Positions 47,549 through 55,452 of a stretch of DNA of 64,000 nt are shown piece by piece. Position numbers and translations under genes: made by a program. The notes beneath the pieces were generated by a model, which saw only the letters and a list, made by a program, of their open reading frames with translations, did not search any database and was not told the DNA's origin. The DNA comes from Micromonospora purpureochromogenes (GTDB taxonomy: Bacteria > Actinomycetota > Actinomycetes > Mycobacteriales > Micromonosporaceae): NCBI RefSeq assembly GCF_900091515.1, contig NZ_LT607410.1, positions 2,232,001-2,296,000 on the forward strand, read 5' to 3'. How positions within the stretch are numbered: position 1 is the stretch's first letter; each line of letters starts with the position of its first letter.

Positions 47549-48130
47549 ATGCGTCGCGCGATCCTCGCGATCACCGGCCTGGCCGCCAGCACCAGCGCGC
47601 TGGTGGTGCTCAAGGGCTCCCCGGGCGCCAGCCAGGTCGCCCAGGACCTCCCCGCCGACCAGGCGTCCGTCGCCCCCGCGGCCGGTGACCCGGGCGCGGC
47701 CGGCGGGGTCCGCCCGACGCCGCGCCCCTCCGCCTCCGGACGCGCCCCGGCGGCGCGCCCCACCTCCGGCGCGTCCCGCACCCCGCGGTCCACCACCGGC
47801 ACCGGTGCCCCCGCCGCGCCGCAGACCACCACCGCCGCGCCGAAGCCGACGCCGCGCACGGTGAGCGGCCCGACCGTCACCTACGAGTACGGTTCCCTGT
47901 CGGTGCAGATCACCCTCTCCGGCAGCAGGATCGTCAACGCCACCGGGATCGGCCTGCCGCAGAGCGGGCAGTCGGGCCAGCGCAGCGACGACGTGCAGCG
48001 CACCTACAGCGGCACCAGCGGCGAGGTGGTGCAGCAGCAGAGCGCCGACCTGAACACGGTCAGCGACGCCACCGCCACCAGCAACGCGTACCAGCTGTCG
48101 CTCCAGGCGGCGATCGACCGGGCCGGCTGA
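47549..48130 (+). CDS. Exported FMN-binding domain protein
   Basis: This 193-aa protein has an N-terminal signal or anchor (residues 1-25), a Pro/Thr/Ala-rich linker of about 75 residues and a C-terminal FMN-binding domain (PF04205 type, about 105-193). The flavinylation region reads VSDATATSNAYQLSLQAAI, which matches the usual SGAT/S-x-T-S motif except that Gly is Asp. FMN would be attached to a Thr by ApbE, encoded by the next gene. It is the probable electron acceptor from the upstream flavocytochrome. The ATG has AGAGG upstream. Confidence 0.87.
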   Translation: MRRAILAITGLAASTSALVVLKGSPGASQVAQDLPADQASVAPAAGDPGAAGGVRPTPRPSASGRAPAARPTSGASRTPRSTTGTGAPAAPQTTTAAPKPTPRTVSGPTVTYEYGSLSVQITLSGSRIVNATGIGLPQSGQSGQRSDDVQRTYSGTSGEVVQQQSADLNTVSDATATSNAYQLSLQAAIDRAG

Positions 48131-48131
48131 G

Positions 48132-48902
48132 GTGCCGGTCTCGCCGGTCCGTCCCGGTCTGCGCCGGGTCGAGCACGTCATGGGTACGGCGATCAGCCTC
48201 GACCTGGCCGACGACCTACCCGCCGCGACCCTGCACGACCTCGCCGAGGAGGCGTTCGGCTGGCTGCGCGAGGTCGACGCCCGGTTCAGCACCTACCGGG
48301 ACGACAGCGAGGTGTGCCGGCTGGACCGGGGCGAGCTGCGGCTGGCCGACGCGTCGGCGGACCTGCGGGCGGTGCTGGAGCGCTGCGCGGACCTGTGGGC
48401 CGCCACCGACGGCTACTTCGACGCGTACGCCACCGGCCGGCTCGACCCGTCCGGGTACGTCAAGGGCTGGTCGGCGCAGGTCGCCTCGGACCGGCTGGTC
48501 GCCGCCGGGGCGGTCAACCACTGCCTGAACGCCGGGGGTGACGTGGTGGTCCGGGGACTGTCGCCGACCCGGGAGCCGTGGCGGATCGGCGTCGCCCACC
48601 CGTGGAACCCGATGGCCACCTGTCTGGTCCTCGCCGGCAGCGACCTGGCCGTCGCCACCTCGGGCGTGCAGCACCGGGGCCAGCACGTGCGGGACCCGCG
48701 CCGGGGCGAGCCGGCCCGGGGCCTGCGCTCGGTCACCGTGGTCGGCGGGGACCTGGGCGTCGCCGACGCGTACGCCACCGCGGCGGTGGCCATGGGCGAG
48801 GCCGGCGTCGGCTGGCTGGACCGCCTCCCCGACCACCTGCACGCGGCCGTCACCGACGACGGCCGCCTGCTGCACTCCACCCGCCTCCCGCTGGCCGACT
48901 GA
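48132..48902 (+). CDS. apbE: FAD:protein FMN transferase
   Basis: This enzyme covalently attaches FMN to Thr/Ser of exported flavoproteins. The 256-aa sequence has VMGTAISLDL at the N-terminus, the DARFSTYRDDSEVCRLDRGE segment, LDPSGYVKGWSAQ, AGGDVVVRG and the metal-binding ADAYATAAVAMG. No lipobox is visible, so it may act in the cytoplasm or be exported without lipid anchor. The GTG is 1 nt after the stop of the FMN-binding gene, its obvious substrate. Confidence 0.92.
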   Translation: MPVSPVRPGLRRVEHVMGTAISLDLADDLPAATLHDLAEEAFGWLREVDARFSTYRDDSEVCRLDRGELRLADASADLRAVLERCADLWAATDGYFDAYATGRLDPSGYVKGWSAQVASDRLVAAGAVNHCLNAGGDVVVRGLSPTREPWRIGVAHPWNPMATCLVLAGSDLAVATSGVQHRGQHVRDPRRGEPARGLRSVTVVGGDLGVADAYATAAVAMGEAGVGWLDRLPDHLHAAVTDDGRLLHSTRLPLAD

Positions 48903-48930
48903 CCGGCCCGGCTCAGCGGGCCGGGCGGCG

Positions 48931-48982
48931 GGCCGGCTCAGCGGGCCGGCTCAGCGGGCCGGCTCAGCGGGCCGGCTCAGCG
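48931..48982. repeat. Tandem 13-bp repeat, four copies
   Basis: Four perfect units of GGCCGGCTCAGCG lie 29 bases after the apbE stop, with a partial, diverged copy before them. Each unit contains overlapping GC-rich half-palindromes, so hairpins are possible. Confidence 0.85.
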
Positions 48983-49227
48983 GGCCGGGCGGCGGCTGCC
49001 GGCCGGATGGGAGCCGGCGGGGCGGGCGCGTTCCGGCCGGGAGCCGCCCGGGCGCGTGCCCGACCGGCGGTACGGCCGCCGGTGGTGCGGCGGCGGCTCG
49101 GCGCCGCCGGCGGGCCCCGTCGCGTCGTCCCTGGCCATCACGTACCCCTGCTCCCGGCGCGTCCGCGCCGTCACCGGTTCAACGACCCCGGCACCGGCGG
49201 GGACGCTGCCGTTCACCGATTCGCGGG

Positions 49228-49899
49228 TCAGTGACCCCGTCGGGGGAGCGGGAGCTGGCCGGGGAGCAGCTCCGGAGGGAGCGTCACCCCGGTGGCCCGC
49301 AGCGCGTCGACCACGCTGTTCTGCAGCAGGTACGAGTCGGGTAGCTGCCAGCGCGCCTGCTCCGGGGCGACCGCCCAGCGCACCGGACCCTCCGGCAGCC
49401 GGGTCGGCGGCGCGGCGATCCACGAGCCGGGCCCGTGGCGCACCACGTGGAAGCAGTGCTCCAGCTCCGGCCGCAGTGGATCGCCGGGGCGGACCAGGAA
49501 CATCCAGCGCCCGGTCGGAGTCACCAGCACCGGGCCCCGGACCGCGGGGCCGGCCGGGTGGGTCGGGAGCTTGTCGAGTACCCGCCGACCGAGGTGGGCC
49601 GGCACCTCCAGCACGTCGAAGGCCCGCCCGGTGGGCAGCAGCACCGCGTGCGGCCGGCTGTGCCACCAGGTGGCCACCCGGGCCGGGTCGGCGCTGGCCG
49701 CGTGCTCCCAGTCCTCCAGGGCGGGGTGGCAGCCGACGGTGGGGCAGCCGGCCCGACCGCAGACGAAGCGGCTGCGCGCCAGGCAGGCGCCCGGGGTGAC
49801 CTCCCAGCCGTGCATGGCGTACCGGACGGCGATCCGGCGCAGCCGGACCCGCTCGATCGGCGACAGCTGGGCGACCCGAGGTCCGACGTTCCCCCACAT
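49228..49899 (-). CDS. Short bifunctional DNA primase/polymerase-like protein
   Basis: This 223-aa protein resembles the N-terminal Prim-Pol domain (PF09250 type) found in actinobacteria. RRIAVRYAMHGWEVTPGACLARSRFVCGRAGCPTVGCHPAL has the Cys-rich insertion. TWWHSRPHAVLLPTGRAFDVLEVP follows, the place of the family's catalytic acidic residues. Only part of that acidic motif is visible, so activity is uncertain. No helicase domain is attached. It is divergent from an XRE regulator, a layout conserved in related genomes to my knowledge. Confidence 0.72.
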   Translation of the reverse strand: MWGNVGPRVAQLSPIERVRLRRIAVRYAMHGWEVTPGACLARSRFVCGRAGCPTVGCHPALEDWEHAASADPARVATWWHSRPHAVLLPTGRAFDVLEVPAHLGRRVLDKLPTHPAGPAVRGPVLVTPTGRWMFLVRPGDPLRPELEHCFHVVRHGPGSWIAAPPTRLPEGPVRWAVAPEQARWQLPDSYLLQNSVVDALRATGVTLPPELLPGQLPLPRRGH

Positions 49900-49998
49900 A
49901 ATCCGTGATCTCCCCTCGCCCGACCGGACACCCCGTCAGGCAACGTGTCGAGCACCGTCACTGCCGTAACCCACGATCGTTGAGCTGTCGAACGGCCC

Positions 49999-50013
49999 CG
50001 TGCAACTTGCACG
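49999..50013. promoter_or_regulatory. Perfect 15-bp palindrome in a divergent promoter region
   Basis: CGTGCAA and TTGCACG arms surround a central C. It lies between the divergent Prim-Pol and XRE genes, 137 nt before the XRE start. It may be the XRE protein's own operator. Confidence 0.6.
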
Positions 50014-50149
50014 AAAGCTACGAGGACTGGCCGTATGGCCGACGTACAACCTGTGCGACCAGCGAAAACCTGAGACGGATGGAGCGCCGCACCCGCGGGG
50101 GGCCGTCCGGAGATCCGCCGGACGGGCGACGAGGGGGAGGAGCAAGAGG

Positions 50150-51376
50150 ATGGACGAGCTGCCCATAGGCCGGCGGGTTGCCTACTGGCGAGGCCGGCGC
50201 AAGATGTCGCAACAGGTCTTCGCCGACCGGCTGGGCAAGTCCAAGAGCTGGGTCGACAAGGTCGAACGCGGGGTACGCCGGCTCGACAAGTTCTCCGTCC
50301 TCTACGAGATCGCCGACATCCTCCAGGTCGACGTGCAGCTGCTGCTCGGCAAGGACCCGGAGCGGCGTACCGACGCGCTCAACTGCATCGACCAGATCGA
50401 GGTTCAGGAGATCCGGGCCGCCCTGGAGCGGTACGACTCGATGAGCGCCTACTTCGACGCCGCGCCGTACCCGCCGCCGCTGACCGACATGCGCAAGGCC
50501 GTCAACCACGCCTGGCTCACCTACCAGTACGGCCGCTACGGGATGCTGACCCGGGCGCTGCCGAAGCTGCTGCGCGACGCCCAGGCGGCCGACGCGGGCT
50601 ACCGCGGTGACCAGGCGTGCGAAGCGGCCCACCTGCTCGGGCAGGTCTACCAGATCGCCTCCTCGGTGCTGCGCAAGCTGGGCGAGTGCGAGCTGGCCTG
50701 GCTGGCCGCCGACCGGTCGATGGCGGTCTCCCAGCGGGCCGACGACCAGCTGCTGGCCGGCGTCGCCACCACCCGGGTCTGCAACGCCCTTGTCGCCATG
50801 GGCCGGGCCCGGCCCGCGCTGGAGCTGAACGTCACCATCGCCAACCGGCTCGCCCCGGGCGGGAGCAACGACGCCTCCCCGGACCGGCTCTCCGTCTACG
50901 GCATGCTGCTGCTCCAGGGCGCGATGGCGGCCGCCCGGATCGGCGACTCCGCCACCGTCGACGACCTGCTCAACGGCGCCCACGAGGCGGCCACCCTGCT
51001 CGGCAGCGACCAGAACCACTACTGGACCTCGTTCGGCCCGACCAACCTGGAGCTGCACCGCGCCGCCGCCGCGGTCGAACTGGGCGACGGCGGCCGGGCG
51101 GTGGAGATCCACCAGCGCCTTCCGGAGCCCGCGTTCAACGCGCTGCTGCCCGAACGCCGGGCGCACCACCTGCTCGACATCGCCCGGGGCTTCGCCCAGA
51201 TCGGCGACGTGGCCAACGCCGGCGAGATGCTGCTGCGCGGCGACCGGCTCGCGCCCTCGGAGATCCGCTGCCGGCCGATCGCCCACGAGGTGATGTCGGA
51301 CGTGCTGCGTCGCACACGTGGTGCGCCGCCTCCGCCGATAGCGGAGTTGGCTGAGCACATGGGAGTCGGAGTATGA
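50150..51376 (+). CDS. XRE-family regulator with TPR-like C-terminus
   Basis: This 408-aa protein has an N-terminal helix-turn-helix (about residues 5-65) with MSQQVFADRLGKSKSWVDKVERGVRRLDKF. A long helical region of TPR-like pairs follows, including a repeated Ala-rich helix pattern (QACEAAHLLGQVYQIASSVLRKLGE). This is the typical actinomycete regulator architecture. The ATG has GGGGGAGGAG upstream. The flavoprotein gene follows after 16 nt and is probably in the same transcript. Confidence 0.88.
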   Translation: MDELPIGRRVAYWRGRRKMSQQVFADRLGKSKSWVDKVERGVRRLDKFSVLYEIADILQVDVQLLLGKDPERRTDALNCIDQIEVQEIRAALERYDSMSAYFDAAPYPPPLTDMRKAVNHAWLTYQYGRYGMLTRALPKLLRDAQAADAGYRGDQACEAAHLLGQVYQIASSVLRKLGECELAWLAADRSMAVSQRADDQLLAGVATTRVCNALVAMGRARPALELNVTIANRLAPGGSNDASPDRLSVYGMLLLQGAMAAARIGDSATVDDLLNGAHEAATLLGSDQNHYWTSFGPTNLELHRAAAAVELGDGGRAVEIHQRLPEPAFNALLPERRAHHLLDIARGFAQIGDVANAGEMLLRGDRLAPSEIRCRPIAHEVMSDVLRRTRGAPPPPIAELAEHMGVGV

Positions 51377-51392
51377 ACATGGTGCCGGCCGG

Positions 51393-51971
51393 ATGAGCGG
51401 CCCGCACCCGAGCAGCGAGCGCCGCGAGGTGCTCTACGTCATCGCCTGTGGTTCGCCGCTGGCCCGGCACGTCGGTCGCCTGGTCGACCTGGCCCAGCAG
51501 GACGGCTGGGAGGTCTGCCTGGTGACCACGCCCGACGGGGCGAAGTTCGTCGACCGGGCCGCGCTGGCCCGGCAGACCGGCCACCCGGTTCGCACCCACT
51601 ACAAGAACGCCGGCGACCCCGACCTGCTGCCCCCGGCCGACGCCATGATCGTCTGCCCGGCCACGGTCAACACGGTCAACAAGTGGGCGGCGGGGATCAC
51701 CGACACCCTCGCCCTCGGCCTGCTGGTGGAGGGGCAGGGCATGGGGCTGCCCGTGGTGGCGGTGCCGTTCACCAACGCGGCGATGGCCGCCCACCCGGCC
51801 TTCCGGGCCGGCCTGGCCCGGCTGCGCGAGTGGGGCACCACGGTGCTCTTCGGCGACCACGTCTTCCCCCTGCACGCCCCGGGCACGGGGGAGCGGCACC
51901 TCCAGGCCTTCCCGTGGGAGGTCGGGCTCGTCGCCCTGCGCGACCGCTCGCGCGTCATCTCGGCCGCCTGA
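51393..51971 (+). CDS. Flavoprotein (Dfp/CoaC-like fold)
   Basis: This 192-aa protein matches the flavoprotein family of phosphopantothenoylcysteine decarboxylase-like enzymes. It has VLYVIACGSPLARHVGRLV at the start, an MIVCPATVNTVNKWAAGITDTLAL segment equivalent to the PASANT loop, and VPFTNAAMAAHP. The length suits a stand-alone FMN enzyme. The classical CoaBC partner domain is absent, so a housekeeping CoaC role is unlikely. The substrate is unknown. Confidence 0.83.
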   Translation: MSGPHPSSERREVLYVIACGSPLARHVGRLVDLAQQDGWEVCLVTTPDGAKFVDRAALARQTGHPVRTHYKNAGDPDLLPPADAMIVCPATVNTVNKWAAGITDTLALGLLVEGQGMGLPVVAVPFTNAAMAAHPAFRAGLARLREWGTTVLFGDHVFPLHAPGTGERHLQAFPWEVGLVALRDRSRVISAA

Positions 51972-52080
51972 GCCGCCCCGCCCTCGCCTTGATCGCCCCT
52001 GCATCCGTCGCCCCCCGTTTGCTGCGCTGTGCCGGGGGACACGGGCGGCGGGCGAAGGCGTGGCGGCCCGTCCGCGCCGG

Positions 52081-52086
52081 TAAGCT
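52081..52086 (+). promoter_or_regulatory. Leaderless -10 hexamer of the Nif3 operon
   Basis: TAAGCT is followed by 8 nt and the GTG at 52095. Confidence 0.5.
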
Positions 52087-52094
52087 GACCGCCC

Positions 52095-52961
52095 GTGAGC
52101 ACAACCGCAGCCCCACCGACCGTCGCCGACGTGGTGGCGGTCCTGGAGCGCCGGTATCCGACCTCCTGGGCCGAGGAGTGGGACCGGGTCGGCCTGGTGC
52201 TCGGTGAGCCCACCGCCGCCGTACGCCGGGTCGCCTGCGTGGTCGACGTGGTGCCCGAGACGGTCGCCGAGGCGCGCGCCGCCGGGGCCGACATGATCGT
52301 CGCCCACCATCCGTTGCTGCTGCGCGGCGTCTCCTCGGTCGCCCCGACGACGTACAAGGGGCGGATCGTGCACGACCTGATCCGGGCCGGCGTCGCCCTG
52401 TACGTCGCGCACACCAACGCCGACGTGGCGGCCCCGGGCGTCTCCGACGCGCTGGCCGCCCGGTTCGGGCTGACCGGGCTGCGCCCGCTGCACCGCCCGT
52501 CGCCCGGCTCCCCGGCCGACGGCCCGGGCCGGGGCACCGGCCGGATCGGGGAGCTGCCCGCCCCGCTGACCCTGGCCGAGCTGACCCGGCACGCCGCCGC
52601 CGTGCTGCCCGCCACCGCCTGGGGAGTTCGCGCCGCGGGCGATCCCGGGCGTATCGTGCGTACCCTCGCCGTCAGCGGCGGCGCCGGCGACGTCTTCCTG
52701 GCCGACGCGACCGCCGCCGGGGTGGACGCCTTCCTCACCGCCGACCTGCGGCACCACCCGGCGGGCGAGCACCTCGCCGCGGGTGGGCCCGCCCTGCTCG
52801 ACGCCGCCCACTGGGCGACCGAACGACCCTGGTTGGACGACCTGGCCGCCCAACTGCGGGACGACCTCGGCGTCGAGACCGTGGTGTCCGACCTGGACAC
52901 CGACCCCTGGACCGTGCACGCCGCCGCGCCCGTACTGGACGACAAGGAGCCCCGACCGTGA
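52095..52961 (+). CDS. Nif3-like dinuclear metal-centre protein
   Basis: This 288-aa protein belongs to the NIF3/YbgI (DUF34) family of toroidal hexamers. Metal ligands are seen in MIVAHHPLLLRG, VAHTNADVAAPG and the C-terminal DAAHWATE. GTP cyclohydrolase I type 2 annotations exist for the family, but the function is not settled. It starts the operon Nif3 - zinc ribbon - RNase H/CobC, the same order as Rv2230c-Rv2229c-Rv2228c of M. tuberculosis as I recall it. The stop overlaps the next start (GTGA). Confidence 0.9.
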   Translation: MSTTAAPPTVADVVAVLERRYPTSWAEEWDRVGLVLGEPTAAVRRVACVVDVVPETVAEARAAGADMIVAHHPLLLRGVSSVAPTTYKGRIVHDLIRAGVALYVAHTNADVAAPGVSDALAARFGLTGLRPLHRPSPGSPADGPGRGTGRIGELPAPLTLAELTRHAAAVLPATAWGVRAAGDPGRIVRTLAVSGGAGDVFLADATAAGVDAFLTADLRHHPAGEHLAAGGPALLDAAHWATERPWLDDLAAQLRDDLGVETVVSDLDTDPWTVHAAAPVLDDKEPRP

Positions 52962-53695
52962 AGGCTGAACCCCAGGTCCAGCGCCGCCTGCTCGATCTGC
53001 AGGCCATCGACACCTCCCTCGCCCAGCTGGCGCACCGCCGCCGCACCCTGCCCGAGCGGGCCGAGCTGGAGGGGCTGGCCCGTGAGCTGTCCGCGCTGGA
53101 GGACGAGCGGGTCCGCGCCCAGGTCGCCGTGGACGACCTGGACCGGGACATCGCCCGGCTGGAGAAGGACATCGACCAGGTCCGCGCCCGCAAGAGCAAG
53201 GACGAGGCGCGGCTGGCCGCCGGCTCCGGCCCGGCCCGCGAGCTGGAGGCGCTCCAGCACGAGCTGGTCTCGCTCAACCGGCGGCAGGGCGATCTGGAGG
53301 ACGCCGAGCTGGAGCTGATGGAGCAGCGGGAGACCGCGCAGGGCGTGCTCGACGGCATCGAGGCCCGGATGGCCGAGGCGCGCGAGCGCCGGGTGGCGAC
53401 CGAGCAGCGTCGGGACGACACGCTGGCCGAGATCGCCAAGGAGGAGGAGTTCAAGAAGGCGGCCCGCAAGCCGCTCGCCGGCGACCTCCCGGCCGATCTG
53501 GTCACCCTCTACGACAAGGTCCGCGAGGACACCGGCCTGGGCGCGGCGCTGCTCACCGCCGGGCGCTGCGGCGGCTGCCGGCTGGAGCTCTCCGGCGCCG
53601 ACCTGTCCCGGATCCGCAAGGCGGCCCCGGACGAGGTGGTCCGCTGCGAGGAGTGCCGACGGATCATGGTCCGGACCAACGAGTCGGGTCTGTAG
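52958..53695 (+). CDS. Coiled-coil protein with C4-type zinc ribbon
   Basis: This 245-aa protein is a long coiled coil (about residues 5-170, heptad-rich with ALEDERVRAQVAV and RQGDLEDAELELMEQRE). It ends in a zinc ribbon with Cys pairs CGGC and CEEC (about 204 and 229). The family (CT398-like zf-RING_7/C4 type) may bind nucleic acid; a role with RNase H is suggested by gene order only. Its GTG overlaps the Nif3 stop. Confidence 0.9.
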   Translation: MKAEPQVQRRLLDLQAIDTSLAQLAHRRRTLPERAELEGLARELSALEDERVRAQVAVDDLDRDIARLEKDIDQVRARKSKDEARLAAGSGPARELEALQHELVSLNRRQGDLEDAELELMEQRETAQGVLDGIEARMAEARERRVATEQRRDDTLAEIAKEEEFKKAARKPLAGDLPADLVTLYDKVREDTGLGAALLTAGRCGGCRLELSGADLSRIRKAAPDEVVRCEECRRIMVRTNESGL

Positions 53696-53698
53696 CCG

Positions 53699-54901
53699 GT
53701 GGCGGTGCGCGCGGTCGTCGTCGAGGCCGACGGCGGGTCCCGGGGCAATCCGGGCCCGGCCGGCTACGGCGCGGTGGTCCGGGACCCGGACTCCGGTGAG
53801 GTGCTGCTGGAGCGTTCCGAGGCGATCGGGGTCTCCACCAACAACGTCGCCGAGTACCGGGGGCTGATCGCCGGGCTGGAGGCCGCCGCCGAGCTGGGCG
53901 CGGCCGAGGTCGAGGCGCGGATGGACTCCAAGCTGGTGGTCGAGCAGATGTGCGGCCGCTGGCAGATCAAGCACCCGGGGCTGCGCCCGCTCGCCGCACA
54001 GGCCGCCGCGCTGGTCGACCGCTTCGAGTCGGTCCGGTTCAGCTGGATCCCCCGGGAGCGAAACCGGCACGCCGACGCGCTGGCCAACGCGGCGATGGAC
54101 GCCGCCGCCGGCAAGCCGCCGAAGCGCCCCGCCGCCGCCGAGGCGCCGCGCGAGGTGGCGGCCGCCGACTCGGCGGCCCGCGCGCAGGCCCGCGAGGTGG
54201 CCGCCCGCGCCGCCACCCGTACCGCCGGCACCGACCCGGCGACCACCCGGGCCTCCTGGGAACCGCGGCCCAGCTTCACCGCCACCCGGCTGATCCTGGT
54301 CCGCCACGGCGAGACCGAGTGGACCGTGCAGCACCGCTATGCCGGCCGCGCCGACGTCCCGCTCTCCGACCAGGGCCGGGCCCAGGCCCGGGCCACGGCC
54401 GCGCGGGTGGCCGAGCTGGCCCCGTCCGTCGCGGCGGTGCTCAGCTCACCGCTGTCCCGGTGTACGGCGACCGCCGAGGCGATCGCCGGGGCGCTCGGCG
54501 GCATCCCGGTACGCCGGCAGGACGACTGGGTCGAGTGCGACTTCGGCGACTGGGACGGCAGGACCTTCGCCGAGGTACGCGACCAGTGGCCGGGGGAGCT
54601 GGACGCCTGGCTCGCCTCGACCCGGATCGCGCCGCCCGGCGGGGAGTCGTTCACCGCCGTCGCCGAGCGGGTCGACCGGGCGGTGGCGGCGCTGCGCGAG
54701 GCGTACCCGGGGGAGACCGTGGTGGTGGTCTCGCACGTCTCGCCGATCAAGCTGGCGTTGCGCGACGCCCTCGCGGCCGGCGACGCCTTCCTGCACCGGC
54801 TCTACCTCGACGCGGCCGGCATCTCGGTGCTCGACATGTGGCCCGACGGCGGCGTGGCGGTACGCAGCGTCAACGACACCGCCCACCTCGCCGCGCGCTG
54901 A
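53699..54901 (+). CDS. Bifunctional RNase H / CobC-type acid phosphatase
   Basis: This 400-aa fusion matches the mycobacterial Rv2228c protein, shown to have RNase HI and alpha-ribazole-phosphatase-like activities. The RNase H domain (about 1-135) has ADGGSRGNPG (first Asp), EYRGLIAGLEAA (Glu), ARMDSKLVVEQM (Asp) and RHADALAN (last Asp). An Ala-rich linker follows. The phosphatase domain (about 200-400) has LVRHGETEWT with the catalytic His and VVVSHVSP with the second His. The GTG start is 3 nt after the previous stop. Confidence 0.93.
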   Translation: MAVRAVVVEADGGSRGNPGPAGYGAVVRDPDSGEVLLERSEAIGVSTNNVAEYRGLIAGLEAAAELGAAEVEARMDSKLVVEQMCGRWQIKHPGLRPLAAQAAALVDRFESVRFSWIPRERNRHADALANAAMDAAAGKPPKRPAAAEAPREVAAADSAARAQAREVAARAATRTAGTDPATTRASWEPRPSFTATRLILVRHGETEWTVQHRYAGRADVPLSDQGRAQARATAARVAELAPSVAAVLSSPLSRCTATAEAIAGALGGIPVRRQDDWVECDFGDWDGRTFAEVRDQWPGELDAWLASTRIAPPGGESFTAVAERVDRAVAALREAYPGETVVVVSHVSPIKLALRDALAAGDAFLHRLYLDAAGISVLDMWPDGGVAVRSVNDTAHLAAR

Positions 54902-54919
54902 CCGGCGCGGGCCGGCAGG

Positions 54920-55069
54920 TCAGCCGCGACCGGAGCGCAGCAGCCGGCGCATGAGGTAGCGGCACGGCAGCCACGGGCGCAACACCTCCTGCACCACCCC
55001 GTCAGTGCGCGAGGCGGCAGGCGGGCGGCGCGGCCTCGCCGGCTGCCCCGTCGGGGCCCGGCACGTCAT
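54920..55069 (-). CDS. Possible small ORF
   Basis: A 49-aa minus-strand frame starts with an ATG (MTCRAPTGQP) and ends with VVQEVLRPWLPCRYLMRRLLRSGRG. The C-terminal half looks like a normal protein end with a basic amphipathic helix. No clear ribosome site precedes it. It may be a gene remnant or a small basic peptide. Confidence 0.25.
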   Translation of the reverse strand: MTCRAPTGQPARPRRPPAASRTDGVVQEVLRPWLPCRYLMRRLLRSGRG

Positions 55070-55185
55070 TCGGCGCAGCGTTCTTGCCGCTCGGCGCAGC
55101 GCGCGACGACCAGTGGCGTGACGGCAGTCACAGGGTGGTTAGCCTCCGCGCGATCGCACCGACCCACGACCCTTCGGAGACGCAG

Positions 55186-55452
55186 ATGAGTGATCCCGGA
55201 ACACCGCCGGCCGAGCCGGGACCGGATCCCGCGGCGGGCACGGCGTCGTCCAGGGCGAAGGACCACAATCCCTGGAACTGGCTGCTCTTCATCCCGATCC
55301 TGGTGCCGCTGATCCCGGCCTTCTTCAACGCGGACTCGCCCCGGCTCTTCGGCTTCCCGCGCTTCTACTGGCTGCAACTGGCCTACATCCTGCTCGGCGT
55401 GGCCACCACGACCCTGGTTTACCAGATGACGAAGAAGCGGGGTGGTCGGTGA
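55186..55452 (+). CDS. DUF3311 small membrane protein
   Basis: This 88-aa protein has an N-terminal Pro-rich tail and two membrane helices (about residues 31-48 and 58-78), the pattern of DUF3311. Such proteins accompany sodium:solute symporters like MctP, often as a required small subunit. GGAGA lies 7 nt before the ATG. Its stop overlaps the start of the symporter gene. Confidence 0.85.
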   Translation: MSDPGTPPAEPGPDPAAGTASSRAKDHNPWNWLLFIPILVPLIPAFFNADSPRLFGFPRFYWLQLAYILLGVATTTLVYQMTKKRGGR

